Assembly (NCBI RefSeq): GCF_002994745.2
Contig: NC_037092.1
Span: forward strand, 80,360,824-80,424,823
From: Rosa chinensis
Lineage: Eukaryota > Streptophyta > Magnoliopsida > Rosales > Rosaceae
Direction: 5' to 3'
DNA: 64,000 nt
Below the pieces are notes generated by a model that was given only the letters and a program-made list of their open reading frames with translations, was not told the origin of the DNA and made no database searches. Shown one piece after another: positions 1-10,263 of the stretch. A program made the position numbers and the translations under genes. Position 1 is the stretch's first letter, and every line of letters starts with the position of its first letter.

Positions 1-71
1 GTGAGATTAATAAAACATATTAACTATGGAATATTTATTTATCCTATTTAGCTGGTTTGATAAGTATATGG

Positions 72-1776
72 AATACGCACGTGATTTTTTTTTTGAATAG
101 AAGTTGATTGTTATTCAAAAATCAACAGCCAATTTGGCCAAAGCTTACAAACTTACATAAGAATCCCGGCAAGAATCCGGTAAAACCTATCTAAGCTAAT
201 GCAAACTAATTAAAAACATTGGGAGGCTCACATTTAAGCAAGCCTATCCAAGAGTAACAAAACTTCGCCTCCTACGGAAAAATCATTCAACTAGCCCTCA
301 CTTGCCAGGCACGCAATTGTGGTACAAGCGAGAGACTAGAAACGTCATAGAAGACTCATAGAAACTGAATCACTCTCGTACAAGCTTAGAACCCATTCTG
401 AACAATTAAACAATAGCTAACTCCTTCCCATTTGAGATGGAGTTTAAATCCTCACCTATAATATTACCTTCTTCTTTCTCCTTTGCCGGATTTCGCTGAG
501 CTCGGCGCCCAGGAGGACGACCCTTCTTCTTTGGAGCTGACCCCACAGAAATCGGAACCTCCACCAACTCACCAAGCTGAAATTCCCGAGGAATGATCGC
601 TAAACTAGGCTTAAATGGCTTCTTGCGTACACCCAATTTGGTGTGAGACAAAAACCCAGCATCTAGCCCAACAGAACCCGACCTAGTAGAAATAGGCCCA
701 ACAGCACCCATCCCATCAGTCCCAGCAGCCAAACTCGGCCCATGCCCAGTCAAAACAGCGGTCAACCCTACTGGGTTTTCCTCCGATTTTTCAGGAGCCA
801 TCGCTGCACCTTCTGCAGCAGCCCCCGACGTCGTTCCAACCAATACCCCAGTCGATCCAGCCACTTCCGGCCTCCCCTCCGACAGCCCAGAGGACATCAC
901 TGACCCGACGACCGCCGGCACAGAGACCGGCGACCACGACGCCGAACCCAGCACTTCCGGATTCGTCTGCACTCCCTCCGGGCCCGACACCCCCAATGGC
1001 AGCATCTCCACCTCCAATTTCCGATCACAAAGTCCACCTCCATGACCAAACAAGCCACAGGCCGAACAGAGGCCATGACATTTTTCATATTGTAGCTCCA
1101 CCAACACCGAGACCGTCGGCGAAAATTCGAAGATCCGTCGCCCCCATATCCTCCGCCGGATGTCCTGCACCACACGAATCCGTTGAACCAGATCCTTCCG
1201 CTGCACCGCCCCTTGATCAACCCGAACGAATTCTCCCAGTGCTTTGCCGATTAAGGTTAAAGCCTTCTCATTGCGCATAGCAATACGTAGTCCTTTCACC
1301 GCCACCCAAACCTCAAGGAGGTGCAGCGGCGCCGCCTCAAGAGCAGAGAGGCCGTCGTAGTTGGCTAACAGCAACATTGAATTATTATAGAACCATGGCC
1401 CCCCAGCAAGAATCCGATTCTTCACCTCCCGTTCCTTGAATTGGAAGACGAAGACATCATCTTCCTCCTGCCGGATCAACACTCTCTCCTTCAAACCCCA
1501 AACATTGGAGATCGCCGCCGAGAATGACGGGATCACCACCACCTTCTTCGATAGAATCCGGCCACAGAGATAAAAAAAACGAGTCATGGATAGCATCCTC
1601 TCCTCCATCAAGGCTCACAATGGCCTCCTCTGACGGTGTAGAAGGAGCCGTCGCTCTCCCCACCGCCATCAAGTCACAGATCTCGATCAATTGAACGGTT
1701 AGGGCAGAGAAACCCTAGCAGAGCAAAGCCGACTTTTTTTCTTCTTCTTTCTTTTCTCTTTAATACGCACGTGATT
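72..1776 (-). mobile_element. Non-autonomous LINE-type retroelement (ORF1 only) with 15-bp TSD
   Basis: A 15-bp direct repeat, AATACGCACGTGATT, flanks the insert at 72-86 and 1762-1776. Read on the minus strand, the insert (87-1761) starts with a purine-rich leader, carries one long DUF4283/zinc-knuckle reading frame, and ends in an A-run (the T-run at 85-94 on the + strand) directly against the TSD. A long TSD plus a terminal A-tail is the mark of target-primed LINE retrotransposition. No reverse transcriptase ORF is present between the ORF1-like gene and the tail, so this is either a non-autonomous family or a retrocopy of an ORF1 transcript. The identical TSDs suggest a fairly recent insertion. 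Confidence 0.85.
406..1690 (-). pseudogene. DUF4283 / CCHC zinc-knuckle protein (LINE ORF1-like), one frameshift
   Basis: The long frame (406-1611) has a DUF4283-type N-terminal domain (about residues 15-165), then a zinc knuckle with spacing C-x2-C-x4-H-x4-C (CSACGLFGHGGGLC, about residue 181), then a Pro/Gly/Ala-rich tail ending in a basic stretch (KKKGRPPGRR). DUF4283 proteins are the usual ORF1 of plant L1-type LINEs and probably bind RNA. The expected family N-terminus, with an acidic segment before CGRIL, lies in another frame from 1690 (starts MIEICDLMAVG) and joins the main frame near 1600-1615. One indel therefore seems to have split the start from the body. A shorter protein from the internal ATG at 1611 remains possible. 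Confidence 0.75.
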
Positions 1777-2938
1777 ATCTTGTACATCAAGATATCTAGA
1801 GATATTCACATGTAGCAAACTTGGATTGGAACTCAAGCTCTTTGATGGAATTGAGCTTGAATTAGTTATCCTAAATGCACCATAAAAGGATGTCCCTGTG
1901 TTCACTGTGAACACGTTGAAATACAGTAGCTATTCCGTCTAGGCATTCACATTTACTTCATTTCAGCTTCAAGTACTCATCCTCAATGGCAGTCCAGATG
2001 AATGAACAAGGTTGGTCTTCTAGTCCTTGATCACTTCTATTTTGATATGATTGATATATGTCTTGATTCCTTTGTTCACTTGTAATGTATATGTGTTTGT
2101 GATTATATGATCTTGATGTTTCTGTATTGCACGGCAACAACCGTCTTAAAGCTACTGGGTTATGGGGATTTACCTGCTTCTCTATTTGATGTCTCTCCTA
2201 CCTGCAACTATCGTAGTTTAGTTCCCTCCATTGATTTCTTTATCCTCATGAAACTGTACGTAGAGAACCATTCCTATGCAATTCATATGTAAAATGCAAT
2301 ATAAGAATTAAACTGGATATCTCTAGTCTTTGCCTATTAGTAGCTTATTTATTAAAATTATAAATTTGAGGATTTGAAAGTAAAAACCATTCAGTAGGAC
2401 CAAGTACATGTAATATTAGGGTTCCGATATTCATTCAAAAATTTATGTACATTTTATCATATTCCAACTGGTGAAGGACTTCGGTTACGGTTTTGGCACT
2501 AGAAGTTATATATGAATGCCAGAATGAGTGCACATGCTTATTATTTAATTGGCACATGAATTTTCCTCAATCGATCAATCATACTCAGAATTTTTTGCCC
2601 CCTTCAATTTCTTGGTTGTTGTTTTGCATGTGTACATTTTAGTATTCTTTGATCAACATGGATTTTGAGTTGTCAATGGACACAAGACCTACCATAACTT
2701 GGCTTAAGTAGGATAAGAAATGAATTAGAACTCTAGAGGTTCAATTAGTATAATACTAGGTCTCTTATAATGCACCAAACTTCTATAAGTAGCTTACTAG
2801 GTGTACCTGCTCTCCCTATCATCATCTGCAATACTTGCCCCATAAAAGTTACTATATATCAAATCTGTGGATTCAATCTTTTTGTCTAACTTATTTTTTC
2901 CTCTTGTATTTTCAACAGATCTCCCAGAGCATAAAGCA
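1777..2938 (+). other. 5' flank and probable leader intron of BTB copy 1
   Basis: AT-rich, with no supportable ORF. A pyrimidine-rich acceptor (ttttcaacag) ends at 2918, about 20 bases before the BTB start codon. Copies 2 and 3 have similar acceptors (cttttcag) just upstream of their ATGs, so a 5'-UTR intron is inferred for all three. The matching donor could not be placed. Confidence 0.4.
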
Positions 2939-4313
2939 ATGTCAGAGGAAGAGTTTGATTCTTCCTCTATAGTTCGCCTGAACATTGGAGGACAACAATT
3001 CTGCACGACTGTTTATACTTTGATTCATCGGGAACCTAATTCTAAGCTTGCTGCAATTATGCACCAAGACCCTGAAATCAAATATGTTTTTTATGATAGG
3101 GATGGCCAAATTTTCAGTCACATTCTTAATTGGCTAAGGCACGGTGTTCTTCCGGACTTTGAAGTTGTTAATGCCAAAGAACTTCTCAGAGAAGCAGAAT
3201 ACTATCAACTACATGGGCTGAAGGATAATATACCAGATTTTACAAGCAGTTATATTTGTTCATTTGGATCAGCTCCCTATCCAAATAGACGTAAATTTCA
3301 AGGTGCTAAACTTTGTGGCTCAAGCAAATTTCACAAGCAGTGATCTTAGAAATAACAATTTGGAGGTGTTAAACAGCGACAAGCGTGGCCTGTGGCCCAC
3401 CATTGTACCGATATTGTCCCAACTTAACCATCCGATAGGTGTTGGGTTTTAATCACAAAAGGCCTCGGTACAATTGGGTGAGATTCACCCACTTATAAGT
3501 TATATTTTATTTGTCACTTTTCCAATGTGGGATATTTCCTCTCCAACACGCCCTCTCACGTGCAATCTAGCTCTAGGTATGCACGTTGAATTAATTGACA
3601 AACCCGATTTCACATTGGAAACCGGGTCACAAGTCCCACATTAGAGACTTGACCAATCACATAACAATCCAAGGCCCACATCGGACACTTGGCAATAATC
3701 CAATCGGAAACTTCCGATGGCCAATTTAATGAACCAAAACTAGGTCCATGATTGGAGAGGAGATTGGTGAATCAATTAATGAATGAACCCATATCCGGGT
3801 CCATGATGACGACGTATTGAAGAACAACCCGCTCTGATACCATGTTAAACAGCGACAAGTGTGGCCTGTGGCCCACCATTGTACCGATATTTTCCCAACT
3901 TAACCACCCGATAGGTGTTGGGTTTTAATCACAAAAGGCCTCGGTACAATTGGGTGAGATTCACCCACTTATAAGTTATATTTTATTTGTCACTTTTCCA
4001 ATGTGAGATCTTTCCTCTCCAACAGGAGGGAGCCAACTTGAGGCATGCAACCTTGAACAATGCTGATCTTAAAAATGCCAATTTGGAGGGAGCCAACTTG
4101 AGTTATGCAACCTTAAACAATGTTGATCTTACAAACGCCAATATGAAGAGAGCAAGCTTGTTTCAAGCTAAGTTGAAAGGTGTCAAGTTGAGCAAGACTA
4201 ATTTGAAGTATGCAGATCTTCGAGGTGCTTATCGCTGCTTATCAGAAGCCGATCTTGAAGAAGCTTACTTGGAGGGTGCAAAGCTTACCAGCTGTTTCCC
4301 ATTTCTGTGGTAA
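2939..4313 (+). pseudogene. BTB/POZ-pentapeptide protein copy 1 (FIP2-like), split by a TRIM insertion
   Basis: The frame from the ATG at 2939 gives a KCTD/T1-type BTB domain: VRLNIGGQQFCTT, then YDRDGQIFSHILNWLR and LLREAEYYQLHGL. This fold oligomerises in KCTD and FIP2 proteins; Arabidopsis FIP2 was described as a formin-interacting protein. The BTB frame stops at 3341-3343, just inside the pentapeptide region, because of a +1 or -2 indel near 3310-3320. The adjacent frame continues AQANFTSSDLRNNN. The TRIM (3367-4024) then interrupts a codon pair. Across it the repeats resume as GANLRHATLNNADLKNANL and end at TAA 4311-4313. Compared with copy 2, much of the N-terminal repeat region is also missing. 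ATG 2939 is preferred over an upstream in-frame ATG at 2867 because of the splice acceptor between them. Confidence 0.85.
3367..4024 (-). mobile_element. TRIM retroelement, copy A (658 bp, TSD GGAGG)
   Basis: Two 182-bp direct repeats (3367-3548 and 3843-4024, about 97% identical by eye) bound a non-coding interior of 294 bp. On the minus strand each LTR reads TGTTGGAGAGG...TGTTTAACA. The 5' LTR is followed at once by TGGTATCAGAGC (3842-3831), the classic primer-binding site for initiator Met-tRNA. A purine tract (cgtgagagggcg, 3549-3560) precedes the 3' LTR. The 5-bp TSD GGAGG lies at 3362-3366 and 4025-4029. With no coding capacity, it must be mobilised in trans. Host sequence at the TSD is BTB copy 1, inside the pentapeptide coding region. 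Confidence 0.95.
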
Positions 4314-5463
4314 TCGTATGATCACAACTGCTTGCTTGTTTTGCACTTGTTTAATTGGTTGTGTATTATTTCCATGCTTAATTCAATGAACTTCTTTTTC
4401 CTTACAATTCTTGCTTGTCATTCAATCGAATAATAAGAAGTGTTATGGTTTCTACCAGATGATTGGACTCTTCTAGATAAGGTAACCTTCTCGAACATGC
4501 ATGCTCCATCTGTTTCAGCAAAGTTATGGTTCATGAAATTGAAAAAGAAAACATCAGATATAGAATGTCAAATCTTAATCGTTTTGGGATTGACAATTCC
4601 ATGTTAATTCAATTATACTTTTCAATATGTCTTTTAAGAAAATTTCAGCCGTGCATCTTCTCAAATTAGGTACAGGAAACACAAACAGCTCCAACTCAAA
4701 ATGGATTTTGAAGACAGAGCATGGACTAGACGATCCATACCTGCTCAACAATTTCATGCCTCTTAAGATTCCTTGACAACCCTCCTTTTCCAGTGGCACA
4801 AAAGGAGCAACGCAGCGGGCATCTTACCTGTTTCAAGGTTTCACCCATTCAAAATACGCCAACCATGCAAATGCTAACACTAAAGCAAAAACCTGCACCC
4901 GAAAATTTTGTCAATGGCTGAACCCCTTCTCAGAAAATCACCTGTGATGAGACACATGCTGTAAGGCGCATCAAACCTTTCTCGTCTTGAACCGATATGC
5001 CAACGTACAGTTTCAATCAGTCTGTTATCCTCCAAATTTATCAATAACTGCAAGATTAATCACACAATTTTTAAGCAACTGCAGCTAACTACCATCACTC
5101 TGCTGAATTCAAATTATCAAAGTTATACAAAGAAAGTGCCATATTCTCAATTCAACATCAGTTAAGCGCATAAATTCGTCAAAAAAGACAAAACAAATAT
5201 ATGTATGAGCAAGACCATAAATTTTGGGAAAAATGAGGAACAAAATCAACTAGTATTTGTCCTCCACTCCTCCCGCAATGTTCGATGAGGGATGAGCTAG
5301 GTCTAAAAATCAACCCCTCAAATAAGACGTACAATTTGTGATATAGAAAAAAACAAAGGTATATATTGTTGCAGTTAATCTAGTTTTGGTGTGACTGGAA
5401 ATTGGAATGTGAATCCTTGTGTAATAGGGGCTTTGGATTTCGTATTCATATTCTTAAAAGGAT
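4314..5463. other. Intergenic, no feature recognised
   Basis: 3' flank of BTB copy 1. AT-rich, with only short unsupported ORFs. A polyadenylation signal for copy 1 would be expected in the first 150 bases but none stands out. Confidence 0.4.
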
Positions 5464-5467
5464 TTTT

Positions 5468-5534
5468 TTTTTTTTGAAAGAGGGCCAAAACAGCAGCCCT
5501 TAATACATTTTTTTTTTTTGGGGGGGGGGGGGGG
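5468..5534. repeat. Homopolymer-rich junction (poly-T, poly-T, poly-G)
   Basis: Two T-runs (near 5468-5476 and 5509-5519) enclose about 30 bases, and the second runs straight into about 15 G. The G-run abuts the first copy of the 684-bp tandem duplication. On the minus strand the T-runs would be A-tails, so this may be a degraded LINE 3' end. Run lengths are prone to assembly error. Confidence 0.5.
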
Positions 5535-6902
5535 ACATGATATCTGAACCCCAAATTACAATAAGCATAAAGAGAACATCCTAAAATAATACCGTGAGTC
5601 TCTACAAAAAGTATGTATTCTAACATGCACCAATTAACAAAGAGCACACATTCAACTACTCTATTCTCTTTACAAATGCGGCGACATACCAGAAAGTAAA
5701 TGCTTACTCGAAGCCATAATATACTAATTTGATCAGCTTTCTCACTATGTTGCCACCGGAAAATAAATCCAGTGACACTTAGTTTCATCTTGCCACTAGG
5801 AGGTTGCGACCATTTGACAAAGCAAGGAACTCGCCGCGTAACTAGGACAGACAAGGATTTCTTGTAGTATTAGATTTTCCTATGTAAAGGGGCCCTATTA
5901 TCAATGAAGAAGTACACGTTATTCACTCTCAAATTTTCTCATTCTACAATATATGATAAAAACAAGAGGCTGTGAAAAGCCAGACCCTAATCTTGGTATT
6001 GGCTAAAGAAGTAGGGCTGGCATTTTGAGCAGAATGAGCCGAACCAGTCGATTTTCGAACTGGCCCATACTACATTGGGCCGAATTATCAGCTTATTGAC
6101 ATTTCCGCTCAGAGCCGTACAAAGACTCAGGTTTGGCTAGGGTACGGTATGAATATTTGCATATCATTGGTATGTCGTACCGACCATATATGCCTATACA
6201 TACCGAATAATTCCCAAAACATGATATCTGAACCCCAAATTACAATAAGCATAAAGAGAACATCCTAAAATAATACCGTGAGTCTCTACAAAAAGTATGT
6301 ATTCTAACATGCACCAATTAACAAAGAGCACACATTCAACTACTCTATTCTCTTTACAAATGCGGCGACATACCAGAAAGTAAATACTTACTCGAAGCCA
6401 TAATGTACTAATTTGATCAGCTTTCTCACTATGTTGCCACCGGAAAATAAATCCAGTGACACTTAGTTTCATCTTGCCACTAGGAGGTTGCGACCATTTG
6501 ACAAAGCAAGGAACTCGCCGCGTAACTAGGACAGACAAGGATTTCTTGTAGTATTAGATTTTCCTATGTAAAGGGGCCCTATTATCAATGAAGAAGTACA
6601 CGTTATTCACTCTCAAATTTTCTCATTCTACAATATATGATAAAAACAAGAGGCTGTGAAAAGCCAGACCCTAATCTTGGTATTGGCTAAAGAAGTAGGG
6701 CTGGCATTTTGAGCAGAATGAGCCGAACCAGTTGATTTTCGAACTGGCCCATACTACATTGGGCCGAATTATTGGCTTATTGACATTTCCGCTCAGAGCC
6801 GTACAAAGACTCAGGTTTGGCTAGGGTACGGTATGAATATTTGCATATCATTGGTATGCCGTACCGACCGTATATGCCTATACATACCGAATAATTCCCA
6901 AA
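5535..6902. repeat. 684-bp tandem direct duplication
   Basis: The unit from 5535 repeats from 6219 in the same orientation with only scattered substitutions, ending near 6902. The period is 684 bp. Each unit holds the same minus-strand open stretch (5535-5854 and 6220-6538) starting MSVLVTRRV, with a W-x2-P-P-x-G-x3-K-L motif like the start of LINE RNase H domains, so the unit may be LINE-derived. It also holds a segment (5990-6025) closely matching one upstream of BTB copy 2 (17845-17880). No function is assigned. Confidence 0.85.
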
Positions 6903-6944
6903 ATGTAGTAAGAGGTTAAGGTGCTCTTATAAAGAAATTTTGTT

Positions 6945-7260
6945 CTCAACCACTAGAGCACGAGTGGTTCTCAAAATATAATGTATAAATTTTGTATTTA
7001 TACTTCTTCATCGAATAATCCCGTAAATGGATAAAATTTATTAAAAAAAGTTCAATTTCTCAACCACCAGAGCACGAGTGGTTCTCAATATATATAATGT
7101 ATAAACTTTGTATTTATTACTTCCTTATCGAGTCATTCCAAAAATTGATAAAATTTGATAAGAGGTTAGGGGTTTACAAAGAGGCTGTGCTCTCAACCAC
7201 CAGAAGATGAGCTCTTCTCAGTAGCTAATGTACAAACTTTATATTTATTAGTTCTTTAAC
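6945..7260. repeat. Degenerate tandem array, three units
   Basis: Three units each begin CTCAACCAC(T/C)AGA (6945, 7057, 7193) and contain the stem-like AACCAC...GTGGTT (not kept in the third), followed by an AT-rich stretch with TGTATAAA and TTTATTA. Unit lengths are about 112 and 136 bp. It follows directly after the 684-bp duplication. No coding potential. Confidence 0.6.
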
Positions 7261-8571
7261 ATCAAAGAACTAAGGGTCCTTGACCCAAAGCACCGAAATG
7301 AGTCAAAATTATTCCACTTACCCCAGCAATAGATTTTCATTTCCAATTACCCAATTTAAAGTATGTGGATACCTCCACTAGTATATAATTATGTCACCAA
7401 GTGTAAGTAACACTCTCTTAGGGGGTCCACAAGCCATGGTGGGGCTCAACCGCGACATGCATCCCGCAGCCCTATATCCAATCTAGCCCGTGGTAGTCGA
7501 AAATAGCCGAGACCTCACCGGGTAGTCACCCTCCATGCGTCGTCAATATGCTTCATGATAAGTTTTTATGCACTAGATAGAGTAGGACCTTAGCATCCCA
7601 TATTGAAACATATGTAAAGGAGAGTGGCTCCCTTCTTTATAAAATGGATCCCTCCTCCCACTTAGAGACCATCCCATTACATCTCTTGTAATCCTCTAGG
7701 GCCACAAGGCCCAAACACATAGTTAAACATTTCAAGTGGACGTAGCCTCCTGCTAAGGCATGAGGTGAACCACTATACTTCTTATGTCTCACTCTCTCTC
7801 CCGAATCAAGGACTGGGCCCGGTGACATTAGAGCTGGTTTGTAGTCGGTGAAGTCCGACTTGTCTACATTGGAGCTGGTTTCGTAGCTAGTGAACTAGTT
7901 CAAGGCCCCCGACCGTTGGAATTTTCAGAGTTAGAGGTGTATCGGAGGTTGGGGACATAGGTAGAGTCGGCGTACCTCTTGAAATCACCGATCCCAGAGG
8001 TGGCACCAGCGGTATAGTTGTTAAAGCTCTCAATTCAAGCCTCTGGATACTTTTTTCCATCAATTGAACATAGGCATACCCCAGAGTGAGATATATGTGT
8101 CAACGATTTCGCTGGATTCAGATTTCGCCTTTTCCTCGCATATTGTTGAACGAGTCTTTATGATTCACCGAGGTGCGGCAGCGAAATGAGTTTGTAGGCA
8201 AGTTTTCATTTGAAGCCCCGTACCATAATGCTACTGCTAGTTTACTAAGGAAAGGTTCATATCCTTCTCTCTAAATCATTCTTGATAAATAACATTATCA
8301 TATTATCTGTAAAAGTGTTTTTAAATGGCTACCTTGTTGCTTATTTCTAGAGCCCTACGACCATTTCTTTCTTGGTTTTGTTTAGTCATAGTAAAGTTTG
8401 ACCTAGTCTAGTTTTTATCTTCTTATTAGCCTCTGTACAAGATGACATTGCTCATTATAGAGCTATAGTATAATATAATTTCTGACATCTATCCTAGATT
8501 CAAGTTGAACATGTAGATAGTTGTTTATTTTTTTCAATGCTTTTTTTCAATACGGCGGAATATTTTTTTTA
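7261..8571. other. Possible degraded LTR-retrotransposon remnant, otherwise unrecognised
   Basis: 7380-8050 is less AT-rich than its surroundings and looks like a retroelement LTR and leader: a TATA-like ttataaaatgg near 7637, a polyadenylation-like region, and a purine/pyrimidine-rich run at 7790-7830. No direct-repeat partner was found in the window. 8050-8571 shows nothing recognisable. Confidence 0.25.
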
Positions 8572-8725
8572 GGGAAAATGATTTGTACAGTACCTAACCT
8601 TTTCGCCATTCTAAATTTTCGTACCTCAATTTCCAAAAATATCATAAAGGTACCTAAGGTTCTGACCTCAACCGAAAATTGGTACCTAGAGCCGTTAGCT
8701 CCGTTACGGAAGCTAACAGCTGAAG
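8572..8725 (+). repeat. Left TIR of the Pack-MULE
   Basis: Starts GGGAAAATG and ends near GCTAACAGCTGAAGG. Pairs with 10110-10263 in inverted orientation with roughly 85% identity by eye. Confidence 0.85.
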
Positions 8726-8795
8726 GATATTTTCATCTTTTCATGTCTTAATCCATTATTTTCTTTCTCTCTATCGTCCCCATTCAAAGTGAACC

Positions 8796-8800
<5 letters not shown>

Positions 8801-8835
<35 letters not shown>
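8801..8835. repeat. (CT)n microsatellite
   Basis: About 17 CT units inside the Pack-MULE, between the left TIR and the WVD2-like fragment. Confidence 0.95.
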
Positions 8836-8839
<4 letters not shown>

Positions 8840-8861
8840 TCATCCCTTGGTGAAAACATCT

Positions 8862-9269
8862 TCACCATCCTCCTTGAGATCTTCCACATAGAGTACTGCT
8901 CATCCCATTTTCTAAATTGGGCTTTTCACTATTTCCTTGCACACTAGTTTGACTGGTAGCTAAATCAATTCCATAATTTGTACCATTACATATCTGATCT
9001 CCATTATTTTGATCATCTTGCATTTGCTTCTCTTGTTCCAGAAGCTCGTCGGCTTTTCGAGCAGCTAACCTTTTGTAATGAGCTTTAAAATAAGCCCTTT
9101 TCTGAGCTACTGAACTAGGAGTAGCACACTTCTCAAATTCTTTCAAGTACTTATTTGGCAAAAATGCCGACCATTTCTCCCAAGATAATGAATCATTCTC
9201 AAACCTACCAAATGAAACCGACACTTCCAAAGAAGGATTTGATGAATCTGTATCAGCTCTCTCTCCCAT
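8862..9269 (-). pseudogene. Captured fragment of a WVD2-like (TPX2-family) microtubule protein
   Basis: The minus-strand frame starts MGERADTDSS and contains VSFGRFENDSLSWEKWSAF, then NKYLKEFEKC, PSSVAQKRAYFKAHYKRLAA and LLEQEK. The SFGRF-SLSWEKWS-F-N-Y-EE-EK pattern is the conserved N-terminal region of WVD2-like 7-type proteins, which bind microtubules through a C-terminal TPX2/KLEEK domain. That domain is absent: the frame ends at residue 135 soon after the N-terminal block. The fragment lies wholly inside the MULE, so it is read as a captured 5' piece of a host gene. It stays open for 135 codons and could be translated if the element is transcribed. Confidence 0.75.
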
Positions 9270-9548
9270 CTGTTTATTTCACACAAAAATCAAAATCCAA
9301 AGCATAATCTTCTATCTGTATCAGTTATCTCTCCCATATGCATATTCTGAATCAAGAACACAATGGCCCAGCAAATCACAGCAATTATATATTGAAACAA
9401 TCAAAACCCATAAAGCATAATCTTTAAAAGACTATAATTGCAAACAAACTAAAACAGATCGATCACTCAAAAACAGAGGTGCGGGGAGTCCAAACTGCAA
9501 AACTACCAATTAGTAAGTACTTGAACCTATGTAGTTCCCAGGTACTCA

Positions 9549-9935
9549 CTAAATTTCATCATGAACATCATCATCATCATCGGATTGAATTGATCCCAAA
9601 TTCAAATCCCTCAACTCAGAGCAAGCATGTAGGATCGTCGACATAGTCACCACATTGGGTCTCATTCCAATCAAACCCATCTCTCTAAACGCCAACAAAC
9701 CCTGCCTTGGCAATATCCAAATGAAACCTGAACCAAATTGCCTCATGTGAAGCTCTGTTGCTTTTCTGAGATTACCCAAAACCGCACAGGCCTTGGCAAC
9801 AAAGAGAAGCAGAAGATTGTCAGGAGCAATGTTCCGAGCTTTGAGTGAAGTGTAGAGGTTTATAGCTTCCCTGAGCAGCCCACGTCTCGTGCGTGTAAAG
9901 ATTGGAAGGAGCAATCCTTCTTCCAAGTGATTCAT
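9549..9935 (-). pseudogene. Captured fragment of a PLS-type pentatricopeptide-repeat gene
   Basis: The minus-strand frame has PPR-style segments: EAINLYTSLKARNIAPDN, then FVAKACAVLGNLRKATELH, and, after a short odd join, LPRQGLLAFREMGLIGMRPN followed by LHACSELRDLNLG. These are two recognisable PPR stretches with the expected middle (a second motif, WNALI-like) missing at about residues 70-80, so an internal deletion occurred during or after capture. PPR proteins bind organellar RNA; 128 residues with about two repeats would not be a working one. It lies upstream of the WVD2-like fragment on the same strand, so a chimeric transcript is possible. Confidence 0.75.
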
Positions 9936-10109
9936 CAGAGAAACCTCAACAACAGAATGTACAAGGAACTAGGAAGGGTAAAAAGTGGAGAGAGAGATGA
10001 TGATCAATATCAAAACAAAACGAAAAAATTTATTTTGCTTTTTATTTTATTTTAATTATATGCAGGGTAAAAAAAAGAAGGGTAAATTTGTCATTTAATA
10101 ATCAAAATA

Positions 10110-10263
10110 TGCCAACTGTCAGCTTTCGTAACGGAGCTAACGGCTCCAGGTACTAATCTTCTATCGGGGTCAGAACCTCAGGTACCTTTCTGATATTTTT
10201 GGAAATTGAGGTACAAAAATTTAGAATGGCGAAAAGGTCGGGTACTATACCGGCCATTTTCCC
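10110..10263 (-). repeat. Right TIR of the Pack-MULE
   Basis: Reverse complement begins GGGAAAATGGCCGG and matches 8572-8725. It ends at CCC 10263, followed by a run of T. Confidence 0.85.

Larger units (their letters stand above)
8572..10263 (-). mobile_element. Pack-MULE with two captured host gene fragments
   Basis: Inverted repeats of about 155 bp close the element: 8572-8725 begins GGGAAAATG, and the complement of 10110-10263 begins the same way. They share long blocks such as CCTTTTCGCCATTCTAAATT and CTCAATTTCCAAAAATATCA. Long TIRs of this type, with no transposase inside, are typical of non-autonomous Mutator-like elements. A 9-bp TSD cannot be fixed because both flanks are T-runs. 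The interior holds pieces of two unrelated plant genes (WVD2-like and PPR), both on the minus strand. Mobilisation would depend on a MULE transposase elsewhere. Confidence 0.85.

Noticed and set aside
5375..6538. MSVLVTRRV... ORFs as a duplicated gene
   Set aside because: Only a weak LINE RNase H-like motif, no start context, and the frame ends in homopolymers; treated as duplicated repeat sequence.
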